From Anaerolineales bacterium (GTDB taxonomy: Bacteria > Chloroflexota > Anaerolineae > Anaerolineales > UBA6663): a stretch of 41,015 nucleotides of DNA. Every line of letters starts with the position of its first letter. The stretch's first letter is position 1. A program made the position numbers and the translations under genes. Of this stretch, positions 8,224 through 18,688 are shown in pieces. Location: positions 1 to 41,015 of the forward strand of contig JADLEU010000016.1 of the NCBI GenBank assembly GCA_020845955.1. The letters are read 5' to 3'. The notes beneath the pieces are model-generated. The model did not search any database, had not been told where the DNA came from, and saw only the letters and a list, made by a program, of their open reading frames with translations.

Positions 8224-10458
8224 ATGAAGCTGAGGCTCAAACTTACCCTTTTCCTCCTGTTGGTGACCCTGGGCCCGGCGGTCGTCTTGGGCCTGGCGAC
8301 CACGCGTCTGATCGAACGGGCGACGGCCCGCAGCGTGCAGGAGATGCTGGAGCATGACCTGCAAGTGGCCTGGGACGAATATTGGGGGCGGAGCGAACAG
8401 GTGCGGCTGGGGATGCTCCAGACCGTCGCCGATCCCTCCGTCCAAGCGTTGGTCGATCGGCGCGACAGCGCGGCCCTGAGCAATCGTGTGCGCGCCTGGC
8501 ATGACCATCACCCCGACGTCGATTTCTGGCTCATCACGGATCCGGCAGGCGGAGAATTAACCCGGCTGACCCCGGCGCCGGCAGCGGGTCCGCTTTCGTT
8601 CGACAGCCTGATCGGCACGGCCGTCGAGCGTCTTGAGCGCCAACAGCCGCTCCTTTTTAGTGAAATCCTCGCGCCCGAGATCCCGGCAGGCGAAAATGCG
8701 CCGGCGCCCCCGCCAGGCGGCACTCTGGCGATCGTCGCCGTGATCCCAGTCCGGTGCGCTGGCGTTGGTTGTGGTCTCATCATCGTAGGCGACCTGATCG
8801 ACAACGACTCTTACGTGCCCGACAGCGTGCGCGAGAGGGTACACGGCCACCTTGAGCACACGGCGCTGACGGAGGAATTGCACGGCCCGATCGTGTTTAT
8901 CAGTCACGGCGGGGCCATCGTCGCCACTTCGTTACGAAGGCCGGGGGGCGGGCTTGCCCTGGGCGACGCCTGGCCTGAACCTGTCATGACCCAGGTGAGG
9001 GCCGGCACCCCCTATCAGGGCACGTTGGCCCTTCACGGCGTATCGTTCCTGATCGACATGGAGCCGATCCGCAACGGGCACAACCTGGTGATCGGCAATC
9101 TGAGCGTCGGCATGCCACAGCACTTCTGGCTGGTGCACGGGGAGGCCATCCAGGCCGTCGTGGTCAGTCTCCTCCTGGGCATCGGCCTGGCGGCCGGGGC
9201 GGCGACGCTCCTGGGGGCGCGGGTGGCCCGGCCGCTCCAAGAACTGACGACAAAGGCGCAGGCCTTTGCAGCCGGCGATCTGGCCGTGCGCGTCCCAACG
9301 ACCGGCGCAGACGAGATTGGGGAGCTCGGCCAGGCTTTCAATTACATGGCCCAGCAATTGCAGGAGTCGTACGGCAGGCTTGACGAAGAGCGGCGCAAGG
9401 CCCTAGCCGCCATCGATGCTTCGGTGGATGGCATCTGGGTGGATTACGTCGCGGGCGATGAACGCCAGATCGCCATGGTCAACTCGGCCCTGGAACGCAT
9501 GGCGCGCCGCCGTCGAGAGGACCTGATCGGCCGGCCATGCAAGTACCTCCTGGGGGTGCGCACGGCCCAAGGCGAGTCCATCTGCGACACGGTTTGCCCC
9601 TTTCTGCATCCTGACGAGGACGCGCTGGGGACGATCGAGGGGGTGATCGCGACCACCCAGGGCGAAGAGATCCCGATCGAGGTCGGCTACGGCTGTATCC
9701 GCGACAAAGACGGCAACCTGGTGGGGGCCGTGCACGTCGTGCGCGACCTGACTCCGCGCAAGGAGGTGGAGCGGCTGAAAGATGAGTTCATCTCGATGGT
9801 CTCACACGAATTGCGCACTCCCCTACATCACATCAAAGGTTTCACCACCACCCTGCTTCAGACCGATGTGGAGTGGGATGCGGCCTCCCAGTCCGATTTC
9901 CTGGGAAGCATCAACCGGGAGGCCGACCGGCTGACGCATCTGGTCGAGAATATTCTGGATATGTCTCGCCTGGAGGCCGGCCAGGTGCCCCTGCGGAAGA
10001 CGTGCTGCGGGATCGTTGATCTGGTGGAAGGCGCCTTGCAGCGTTTACAAAGCCTGACGACTGGCCGGCCGATACACCTCAAACTGGCAGCCGACCTGCC
10101 CGCGCTGTTCGTGGATGGCCGCGAGATCGAACTCGTCCTGATCAACCTAATTGAGAACGCTGTGAAATACTCCGAGCCTGGCACAGCCATCACGCTTGGC
10201 GCCGAACGTCGCGGGGATGAACTCGTGTTCTCGGTCGCGAACAGCGGCCCCGGCATCCCGGCCGAGCACCTGGCGCGCATTTTCGAACGGTTCTATCGCG
10301 CGAATGGCGCCGGTCCCCCGGTCGCCGGCACCGGACTGGGGCTGACCATCTGCAAGCGGATCGTGGAAGCCCATGGGGGCCGCATCTGGGCTGAGAGCAC
10401 GCCGGGGGTCGGTCCGTGTTTCTCTTTCACCCTGCCGCTGGCTGGCGAGGTAGCATGA
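8224..10458 (+). CDS. Membrane sensor histidine kinase with extracytoplasmic sensor, HAMP and Cys-rich PAS
   Basis: This is a 744-residue inner-membrane kinase. TM1 (about 6-25) is followed by an extracytoplasmic sensor (about 26-300), TM2 (about 308-333), HAMP (about 334-388), a PAS domain (about 400-515), HisKA with phosphoacceptor H528 in MVSHELRTPL, and HATPase_c with N, G1 (NSGPGIP), F and G2 (GTGLGLTICKRI) boxes. The PAS carries C439, C454, C458 and C491, spaced like a metal or Fe-S site. No response regulator is adjacent, so it is an orphan kinase here. ATG 8224 is preferred over an upstream GTG at 8194 because of GGAG at 8212. It faces the same way as the ABC importer downstream; a functional link is possible but unproven. 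Confidence 0.93.
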   Translation: MKLRLKLTLFLLLVTLGPAVVLGLATTRLIERATARSVQEMLEHDLQVAWDEYWGRSEQVRLGMLQTVADPSVQALVDRRDSAALSNRVRAWHDHHPDVDFWLITDPAGGELTRLTPAPAAGPLSFDSLIGTAVERLERQQPLLFSEILAPEIPAGENAPAPPPGGTLAIVAVIPVRCAGVGCGLIIVGDLIDNDSYVPDSVRERVHGHLEHTALTEELHGPIVFISHGGAIVATSLRRPGGGLALGDAWPEPVMTQVRAGTPYQGTLALHGVSFLIDMEPIRNGHNLVIGNLSVGMPQHFWLVHGEAIQAVVVSLLLGIGLAAGAATLLGARVARPLQELTTKAQAFAAGDLAVRVPTTGADEIGELGQAFNYMAQQLQESYGRLDEERRKALAAIDASVDGIWVDYVAGDERQIAMVNSALERMARRRREDLIGRPCKYLLGVRTAQGESICDTVCPFLHPDEDALGTIEGVIATTQGEEIPIEVGYGCIRDKDGNLVGAVHVVRDLTPRKEVERLKDEFISMVSHELRTPLHHIKGFTTTLLQTDVEWDAASQSDFLGSINREADRLTHLVENILDMSRLEAGQVPLRKTCCGIVDLVEGALQRLQSLTTGRPIHLKLAADLPALFVDGREIELVLINLIENAVKYSEPGTAITLGAERRGDELVFSVANSGPGIPAEHLARIFERFYRANGAGPPVAGTGLGLTICKRIVEAHGGRIWAESTPGVGPCFSFTLPLAGEVA

Positions 10459-10916
10459 AGAAGCCGGGGGTCCCCGTCGACGAGCCGGAAGCGGTGAAGT
10501 GCGCCGGGCGATAAGCCGGTCTGTGGGCCGGCGTCCGCGTCGCGGCCTACGCACCTGCACACTCACAGACTCACGCACCCCCAACGTCTGCCCTACGACG
10601 TCTGCGCGCTGGCGCTGCCGCCGCGATGGCGCTGACGGTGGTTGCCGAGCTTAATCGTCAAAACTGGCCCGATCCGCCTTGACGGGTTTGTGGCTTGACA
10701 CCGGGCGCGACTGGAGCGTAGACTGTCCGTTGGCGCCAGGCCTTGACCGTGGGTAAACCTACCCGCGCGTGCGCAGACCAATTGCCATGACCGACTCTGA
10801 CGACGACCTAGCCCATCGCCCCATCCCCTACGCCTGACCTCCCCGGCGCCATCTCCAGGTGAGCGCCCCGCGTGAAGCTCGGCGCGGGGACCATCAACCA
10901 CAACCGGGAGGCGCTC
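10459..10916 (+). promoter_or_regulatory. Long intergenic region with sigma-70-like promoter for the ABC operon
   Basis: About 460 bp without a supported gene. A consensus TTGACA (10695-10700) and TAGACT (10719-10724) are 18 bp apart, a good housekeeping promoter, giving a leader of nearly 190 bases before the permease ATG at 10917. GGAG (10907-10910) is 6 bases from that ATG. The first part holds a CA-rich stretch (about 10551-10579). An ATG overlapping the kinase stop opens only a 19-codon frame and is not called. Confidence 0.5.
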
Positions 10917-12647
<1,731 letters not shown>

Positions 12648-12650
12648 ACG

Positions 12651-13949
12651 ATGCCGGCCCAACTCAACGCGAATGGCGGCAGCTTGCTGAGCGTGGAGAA
12701 CGTCACCAAAGCCTATGGGCGCGCGCCTCGACGGTTCGTTGCCCTGCAGGACATCAACCTCAGCATTCGGGCCGGCGAGTTTGTCGGCCTGCTGGGGCCG
12801 TCGGGCTGCGGCAAGTCGACCCTGCTGCGCATTATCGCGGGGCTCAACCCGCCCACCAGCGGCCAGGTGCTCTACCGGGGTGAGCCGGTGGCGGGCGTCA
12901 ACCCGCACGCCACCATTGTGTTTCAGACCTTCGCGCTCTATCCTTGGCTGACGGTGCTGGAAAACGTGGAGGTGGCCCTGAAGGCGCGCGGCGTTGTTCG
13001 GGCTGAGCGCCGCCCGCGCTCCCTGAAGCTGATTGACACCGTGGGGCTAGACGGCTTCGAGTCCGCCTACCCGCGCGAGCTCTCGGGCGGCATGCGCCAG
13101 AAGGTGGGCTTCGCCCGGGCCATGGCGGTGGAACCCGAGCTGCTGTGCCTGGACGAGCCGTTCTCGGCCCTGGACGTGCTCTCGGCCGAGGCGCTGCGCG
13201 GCGAGCTGCTGGAGCTGTGGACCAGCAAGGCCATCCCCACCCAGGCGATCCTGATGGTGACGCACAACATCGAAGAGGCCGTGCTGATGGCCGACCGCAT
13301 CGTCGTGATGGACAAGGATCCCGGCCGCGTGGTGACGGCGCTTCCGGTGCGCCTGCGCCACCCACGCCAGCGCAAGGACACCGCCTTCCAGGCTCTGGTG
13401 GATAAAGTCTACGCCGCCGTCGCCGGGCGCACCGAGCCGGAAGCCGCAGTGTCAGGCACGGCGCCCGGGCAGCCCGGCGCCACCGAGAAGCTGCCGGCCG
13501 CCCGCATCAACGCGCTGGCGGGCCTGATGGAGCGGCTGAACGCCGACAGCGGCCAGGCCGACCTGTACCGGCTAGCGGCGGAGCTCAAACTGGAATTGGA
13601 CGACCTGCTGCCCATTGTGGAGGCGGCCGAACTGCTGGGCTTTGCCCAGGTAGCCGAAGGCGACATCCGGCTGACGCCGCTCGGCCAGACCTTTGCCGAC
13701 GCCAGCATCCTGGCGCGCAAGGAGATCATCGCCGGCCGCATCCTTCGCCAGCCCACCGTTCGCTGGGTTTACGAGACTCTGCTCAGGGACAATGACCAGC
13801 GGATCGCCGAGGCTTACGTCCTGGACCGGCTGCGGGACGAGTTTGGCGAGTATGCCCAGGCGCAGTTGGATACGGCCATCAACTGGGCGCGCTATGCCGA
13901 GATCTTCGCCTTCGACGACGACACCGGCGAGCTCTACTTGGAGAAGTGA
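12651..13949 (+). CDS. ABC transporter ATPase with C-terminal AAA-associated domain
   Basis: This 432-residue ATPase powers the fused permease upstream. Walker A is GPSGCGKST (49-57), Q-loop FQ (91-92), signature LSGGMRQ (144-150), Walker B LLCLDEP (164-170), and an H-loop His in MVTHNIEEA. The nucleotide-binding domain ends near 260. After a short Ala/Pro linker, residues of about 285-432 match the AAA-associated C-terminal domain type seen fused to nitrate/sulfonate/bicarbonate-class ATPases, presumably regulatory. The gene starts 3 bp after the permease stop. Its own stop is only 12 bp from the stop of the convergent gene on the other strand, with no room for a separate terminator. Confidence 0.93.
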   Translation: MPAQLNANGGSLLSVENVTKAYGRAPRRFVALQDINLSIRAGEFVGLLGPSGCGKSTLLRIIAGLNPPTSGQVLYRGEPVAGVNPHATIVFQTFALYPWLTVLENVEVALKARGVVRAERRPRSLKLIDTVGLDGFESAYPRELSGGMRQKVGFARAMAVEPELLCLDEPFSALDVLSAEALRGELLELWTSKAIPTQAILMVTHNIEEAVLMADRIVVMDKDPGRVVTALPVRLRHPRQRKDTAFQALVDKVYAAVAGRTEPEAAVSGTAPGQPGATEKLPAARINALAGLMERLNADSGQADLYRLAAELKLELDDLLPIVEAAELLGFAQVAEGDIRLTPLGQTFADASILARKEIIAGRILRQPTVRWVYETLLRDNDQRIAEAYVLDRLRDEFGEYAQAQLDTAINWARYAEIFAFDDDTGELYLEK

Positions 13950-13961
13950 CCGGCGCCTGAC

Positions 13962-15785
13962 CTAATCCCCATCCACCAGCACACCCAGCTCGGCCAGCGC
14001 GGCACGCACGGCCGCCAGGTCGTCGCGGCGCACGGCGACGGACGCCGGTCCTAGCGCCTCGCCCAGCAGGTCGCGCAGGCGCGGGTGGCGTCGCAGCTCG
14101 TCGAGCAGCTCGGGGCCGGCCAGCCGCAGAACGGCGACATCGCACAGCGCCGCCTCAGGGCCGCGGCGCGCCCAGCGCTCCAGCGCGGCGGCCAGGGCCG
14201 GCAGCGCCGGGTGGCCGGGCGCGCCGCGCTCGAGGAACTGGCGGATGCGCGCCGGGGTGATGGCCTTGCGGGCGGCGCGGCCCAGCGCGGCCGGGGTGAG
14301 CGCGTAGACGTACACTGGCCCTGGCTCGGGTGGCCGCCACTCGCTGATGCGCGCCGCCTGGAAGCGATCGTAGGCGCTGGCCCCGGCCGGCACGCGCAGA
14401 ACGCCAGCGGGGGTCAGGTCGAAGGGAGGTGGCGGGGCGGCCTGGCCGGTCTCCCAGCCGGCCTGGCCGAGCAGCGCGGCGCCAGCGGGCGTGAGCCGAA
14501 AGCCAGGCTCGGGCGCGTCGGGCGGCGTGAGCGCCGCCAGCCCCAGCCAGCTCAGGGGACCCGTGATCAGCCACTCGACCAGCGCGCCGTCCACGCGCTC
14601 CCAGTTCTCAAAGCCGCGCAGATAGGCGCCCGTGGCGGCGTCGCGGATGTACCAGGAGGCGTAGTCGCCGGCCGGGCGCTGGAAGTCGGGCTGGCGGTCT
14701 TTCACCGCGGCGCGGAAGGCGGGTAGCGACCACCACACCCCGGCGGGCACGCCGGCCAGCAGCTTCAGGACTGCCTGGCGGGCGGCGTAGGCGTCGTTGC
14801 TCCAGGCGGTGCCCTCGAAGGCCAGCCCCGGCAAGTGCAGCAGATCGTTCCAGCCGCGCGCCTCGCGCCAGGCTTCGGCCAATTGGCGCTGGCGCTCGGC
14901 CGGCCCGCTCTGCAGGAAGGGCTGCACGCGCTCAGGATCGAGCTTAACCACCTCGCGACCCAGCCCGCCGGTGATCAGCCCCAGGTCGCGCAGGAGGTGC
15001 AGGTAGAGGGGGAGGGCGGGAGGCTGGAGGAGAGCGTGTGTGAGTGTGTAGGTGGCAGAATATAACCGGGCGTGTGGGTGTGCGGGAAGGCTGGCGCCAG
15101 GCGGCTTGTCAGCGGCGGACGGGGACGGCGGAAGGAGTTGGGCCAGCGCTTCGCCGCGGACGGCGTTGACTTGTAGGTAGGCCAGCAGCGTTACGGCATC
15201 GTGGGCCGCGGGCATTGGTGCTTCGTCCTCGGTCCCGCGTCCTTCGTCAATTGGCTCAGGCCCGCCGCCACCGGCCGCCGGCTGCCCGTCGTTGCCTTGC
15301 CCCAACGGTCGTCCCGGCGGCTCGGCGGCGAGCGCGCCGGGCGGCTCGGCCGGGCCCACGTAGATCAGGGCACGCAGGTCGTCGGGGATGAAGACGAACT
15401 CCTCCAGCCGCGTGCCTTCATTAAAGAAGGCGCGGCCTACCAGCCCGCGGTACCAGAGCTGCTCGGTGTCCGAAGGGGCGTTGGCCCACGGCTTCTCGCG
15501 CTCACGGCGGGCAGGGCCCATGGCGCGCAGCTCGCCGTGGCGGCGGGTGAAGGCGGCCAGCGGCTGGCGGCCGACCTGGGCCAGCGTCTCGAAAGCCGCC
15601 CGCGCCTCGGGCGGCAGCTCGGCTACCACGGCCGCGGCCGCCTCGGGCTGCAGCATCCGCCCCACCAGCTCGTCCACCGCCTCGCGCTGGCTACGGGCCG
15701 CCAGATCTGGCCGGCCCCATAGCTCGCTCACCAGGCGCAGCAGGCCCAGGTCGTAGTCGGACAGGACGCGGCGCAGGTCAGGCAT
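13962..15785 (-). CDS. Helicase-associated-domain protein (XPB/Ssl2-like region), function unknown
   Basis: This 607-residue protein resembles the large Chloroflexota/Actinobacteria proteins annotated as helicase-associated or XPB-domain proteins. The N-terminus (LSDYDLGLLRLVSELWG) and the winged-helix-like segments later in the chain fit that family. The Helicase_C_3-like part is in the C-terminal third, around YDRFQAARISEW and the residues after it. No Walker motifs are seen, so it is not an active helicase by itself. A low-complexity Ala/Pro stretch lies near the middle. The start is ATG at 15785; longer frames upstream overlap the lipid kinase gene and are not supported. It follows the lipid kinase by 22 bp and probably shares its transcript. 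Confidence 0.7.
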   Translation of the reverse strand: MPDLRRVLSDYDLGLLRLVSELWGRPDLAARSQREAVDELVGRMLQPEAAAAVVAELPPEARAAFETLAQVGRQPLAAFTRRHGELRAMGPARREREKPWANAPSDTEQLWYRGLVGRAFFNEGTRLEEFVFIPDDLRALIYVGPAEPPGALAAEPPGRPLGQGNDGQPAAGGGGPEPIDEGRGTEDEAPMPAAHDAVTLLAYLQVNAVRGEALAQLLPPSPSAADKPPGASLPAHPHARLYSATYTLTHALLQPPALPLYLHLLRDLGLITGGLGREVVKLDPERVQPFLQSGPAERQRQLAEAWREARGWNDLLHLPGLAFEGTAWSNDAYAARQAVLKLLAGVPAGVWWSLPAFRAAVKDRQPDFQRPAGDYASWYIRDAATGAYLRGFENWERVDGALVEWLITGPLSWLGLAALTPPDAPEPGFRLTPAGAALLGQAGWETGQAAPPPPFDLTPAGVLRVPAGASAYDRFQAARISEWRPPEPGPVYVYALTPAALGRAARKAITPARIRQFLERGAPGHPALPALAAALERWARRGPEAALCDVAVLRLAGPELLDELRRHPRLRDLLGEALGPASVAVRRDDLAAVRAALAELGVLVDGD

Positions 15786-15807
15786 GGAAGGGCGGGTCCG
15801 GCTCTCT

Positions 15808-16719
15808 CTACACCGCCACCCGCAGCGCCCCCGGCACGACTTCGACCTCCACCTGGCGGACGTCGGCTTCGTAGGGGGCGAAGAGCTCGCCGTCAATGTG
15901 GATCGGCAGGGCGCGGTCGGCCTCCAGGCGCAGGCGGGTCGTGGTGGCCAGGTGGATGTCAGGCTCGCGCACGTGGGCGCCGTTCATCACCTTGGGCAGG
16001 AGCCGCAGGAGCCGGAACTGCGACACCGGCCCGATGTAGACGAAGTCCAGCAGGCCGTCGTCGACCTTGGCGGCAGGCGTGGTGACGAAGCCACCACCCT
16101 CGCGCGGGCCGTTGCCGATGGTCAGCATCAGCACGCGCTGGTCGAGCGTGCCGCCGTCGTACTCGACGCGCAGGTGCGGCGCGTCAAAGTTGAGGGCGAT
16201 GCTCTGCAGCGTGGCCGTCAGGTACATCAGGAAGCCGGAGACGACCTTGAGTTTGCGGGTGCGGATGTTGATGGCGCCGTCGAACCCGATCCCGGCGGTG
16301 TTGCAGAAGTACTCGCTGCGGCCGCTGCCGTCACGGATCAGGGCCGCGTCCGCGCGGCGCTCGCTGCCGGCGAAGGCGCGCCGCACCGCCTCCTGCGGGT
16401 TGGTGGGCACGCCCAGCGCGTAGGCGAAGTCGTTGCCCGAGCCAATCGGCACGATGCCCAGCCTCGGCCGGCGCGCGGCCTCGATGCGCATCAGCCCGTT
16501 GATGATTTCATGCACCGTGCCGTCGCCGCCCAGCGCCACCACGGTCTCGCAGCCGCGGTCGGCCGCCTGCGCGGCCAGCTCAGCCGCGTGGGCCGGATAC
16601 TCGGTGCCACTCCAGTCGGCGCCGCCCAGTTCGTTGATGATGGCGCGCAAGTCGGAGGCGCGCTGGCCGGAGCGGCCGCGGTCGGCCATCGGGTTGAAGA
16701 TGAGCTGGACAGGCGGCAT
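15808..16719 (-). CDS. Diacylglycerol kinase-family lipid kinase
   Basis: This 303-residue cytoplasmic or membrane-associated kinase phosphorylates diacylglycerol or a related lipid. The DAGK catalytic domain shows the NPMADRGR phosphate-binding start, the GGDGTVHEIINGL nucleotide motif and PIGSGNDFAYALG, and the second beta-sandwich domain ends with the ELFAPYEADVRQVEVEV region. Length is normal for the DgkB/YegS type. The ATG at 16719 gives the proper family start (MPPVQLIFNP); an in-frame start at 16776 would add 19 unrelated residues. It is upstream of the helicase-associated gene in the same direction. Confidence 0.93.
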   Translation of the reverse strand: MPPVQLIFNPMADRGRSGQRASDLRAIINELGGADWSGTEYPAHAAELAAQAADRGCETVVALGGDGTVHEIINGLMRIEAARRPRLGIVPIGSGNDFAYALGVPTNPQEAVRRAFAGSERRADAALIRDGSGRSEYFCNTAGIGFDGAINIRTRKLKVVSGFLMYLTATLQSIALNFDAPHLRVEYDGGTLDQRVLMLTIGNGPREGGGFVTTPAAKVDDGLLDFVYIGPVSQFRLLRLLPKVMNGAHVREPDIHLATTTRLRLEADRALPIHIDGELFAPYEADVRQVEVEVVPGALRVAV

Positions 16720-17044
16720 GCAGTGGCCCTTTCGCGGGTGGGCCGCGGCGCGCGGCTCGCCGCTAATGTAACTCAAAACTCAAGAATCGAGAAAGCCAAA
16801 AGTCGCAGCGCTGGGCGCCGGCGTGACGGCCCTCGAGCGCAGTGCGCTCCCCAAAATGGAGATCTCTCGCGCCGCACAGACGGCGGCACTCGGGATGACA
16901 ATTCTCGCGCGCGACCTCTGACCTGCCACCGATCACCTCCAACTTGCATCCCCCTCCCAAACCGCCTACAATCCGCCGCCATGCGCTTACCCTTGCGCGG
17001 CGGACGCCACGCGCGCCGCTGCCATCTCTACAAGAAGAGTGTCC
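16720..17044. repeat. Intergenic region with a REP-like dispersed-repeat candidate
   Basis: No gene is supported in these 325 bp between divergent genes. At 16858-16900 the sequence GGAGATCTCTCGCG, a small stem (GCCGC 16871-16875 with GCGGC 16883-16887) and CACTCGGGATGACAA follow one another. This layout resembles a family of short dispersed intergenic elements in several bacterial phyla, recalled from general knowledge, in which ATCTCTCG and CGGGATGACA flank a variable stem. Only one copy is seen here. AGAAGAG (17032-17038) serves as RBS for the aminotransferase. Confidence 0.35.
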
Positions 17045-18373
17045 ATGGCCCCGCTCAAGCTCGACCAGACCCGCTCCCTCTTCCAGCGCGCCCAGGCGGT
17101 CATGCCTTGGGGCGTCTCGTCCAACTTCCGCTATTGGGGCGACGACACGCCCGTCGTGGCGCGCGCGGCCGGCGCCTACATTTGGGACGCCGACGGCAAC
17201 CGCTACATCGACTATCGCCTGGCCTTTGGCCCCATCATCCTGGGCCACGCCGACGCGCGCGTCACCCAGCGCGTGACCGAGGCGCTGGCCAACGGCAACC
17301 TGTATGCCCATACCCACCCGCTGGAGATCGAGGTAGCCGAACGGATCGCGGCCATGTGCCCCGGCGTCGACAAGGTGCGCTACGCCAATTCGGGCACCGA
17401 GGCCACGCTGCACGCCCTGCGCATCGCCCGGGCCCACACCAACCGCGAGAAGGTCATTAAGTTCGAAGGCTGCTACCACGGTTTTCATGACTACCTGCTC
17501 TTTTCCACGTCGACGACGCCCGGCGGCTCGCTCGGCTCGCGGCGCAGCCCGCTGGCGGCGCAAAATTCGTCCGGCATCCCGTCGGCCATGCGCGACCTGG
17601 TGATCAGCCTGATCTACAACGACATCGACCTGCTCGACCGCACGGTGCGCGCCCGCTGGGCCGAGATCGCGGCCATCATCGTCGAGCCCATCGCCGGCAA
17701 CATGGCCGCCATCATGCCCGCGCCGGGCTTCCTGGAGCACATCCGCAAGCTGTGCGACGAGTATGGCATCGTCATGATCATGGATGAGGTCAAGACGGGC
17801 TTCCGCATCGCGCGCGGCGGCGCGGCCGAGCGCTTCGGCGTGCGCGGCGACCTGATGACCTACGCCAAGTCGCTGGCCAACGGCTTTCCGCTGGCCGCCA
17901 TCGGCGGCTCCAACGCCGTCATGGGCACCATCGAACCGGGCCGCATGGCCCAGGGCGGCACCTACTGCGGCAACGCGGTGGGCGCGGCGGCGGCGCTGGC
18001 CACGCTCGATGTGTTGGCCCACACCGACGCGCTGGAGCAGATTCAGGCGCGCGGCACGCGGCTGATGCAGGGGCTGGGCGAGGTGCTGACCGAGGCCGGG
18101 GTGGAGCACGAGATCACCGGGCTGCCGGCCATGTTCGGCTTGACGCTGGAGCCCAGGGTCCGCCCGGTGCGCGACTACCGCGACATGCTCGAGTCGAACC
18201 CGGCGCTCTACGAGCACCTGATCCTGGCCATGCGCGAGCGAGGCGTGGAGGCCGAGCCCGACTGGCGCGAGCCCTTCTTCCTGTGCGCGGCGCTGAGCGA
18301 CGCCGACGTGGACGAGACCCTCAACGCGGCCAACGACGCCATCAAGGCGGCCAAGGCGGTGTATCACAAGTAA
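17045..18373 (+). CDS. Class III (HemL-like) PLP-dependent aminotransferase
   Basis: This 442-residue pyridoxal-phosphate enzyme resembles glutamate-1-semialdehyde aminomutase and related omega-aminotransferases. The PLP-binding features are NSGTEAT (about 115-121), YHGFHD, the cofactor Asp at about 247 in IMDEVKTGFR, and the Schiff-base Lys at about 275 in TYAKSLANG. True HemL has a GKIIGGGMPVGA-type motif around this Lys; here it is KSLANGFPLAAIGG, so a tetrapyrrole role is doubtful and the substrate is open. I start at ATG 17045, with AGAAGAG a few bases upstream; a GTG at 17039 is the alternative. It is alone on its strand, followed by 315 bp without a gene. Confidence 0.85.
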   Translation: MAPLKLDQTRSLFQRAQAVMPWGVSSNFRYWGDDTPVVARAAGAYIWDADGNRYIDYRLAFGPIILGHADARVTQRVTEALANGNLYAHTHPLEIEVAERIAAMCPGVDKVRYANSGTEATLHALRIARAHTNREKVIKFEGCYHGFHDYLLFSTSTTPGGSLGSRRSPLAAQNSSGIPSAMRDLVISLIYNDIDLLDRTVRARWAEIAAIIVEPIAGNMAAIMPAPGFLEHIRKLCDEYGIVMIMDEVKTGFRIARGGAAERFGVRGDLMTYAKSLANGFPLAAIGGSNAVMGTIEPGRMAQGGTYCGNAVGAAAALATLDVLAHTDALEQIQARGTRLMQGLGEVLTEAGVEHEITGLPAMFGLTLEPRVRPVRDYRDMLESNPALYEHLILAMRERGVEAEPDWREPFFLCAALSDADVDETLNAANDAIKAAKAVYHK

Positions 18374-18688
18374 GCGGGCAGCGCGCAGGTTGGACACTCA
18401 CACATGGAGCCCTGGCGCCAAGTCGCAACCCAGACACCGGCGCGCTGCGCAACAAACGCCAGCAAGCCAACGCCCTGGACGGCTACAACGGCAGACACGG
18501 CGGCAACGGGGCGCGCAACGTCGACGTGATCGCCCAAGCGCCGAAGGCCACAGCCGGCCAGCCGCTGCGGGCCGTGGCGACTACAGGCCGCGGTGGCGTG
18601 CTGACGCTGCTGCAGTCGCATCTCGGCCGCCCGGCGCCGCCCGCGCGCCCTTAACCCGGCAACACCTTTTCGCTCCAGGGAGGATCGC
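18374..18688. other. Intergenic region, nothing recognised
   Basis: About 315 bp with no supported gene on either strand. Open frames exist because of the high GC content but carry no known motif. A strong RBS, AGGGAGG (18676-18682), stands before the LysM gene. Confidence 0.5.

Noticed and set aside
10551..10579. CA-rich stretch resembling a CA/GT-rich segment inside the helicase-associated gene (about 15031-15083) and a short one at about 18390
   Set aside because: The similarity is low-complexity only; no unit length or boundary could be defined, so no repeat family is claimed.
15784..17460. A 558-codon plus-strand frame across the lipid kinase and the aminotransferase start
   Set aside because: It crosses two well-supported genes and their intergenic region and shows no recognisable motif.
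17045..18373. Naming the aminotransferase hemL
   Set aside because: The Lys region lacks the glycine-rich HemL motif, so a tetrapyrrole role is not supported.
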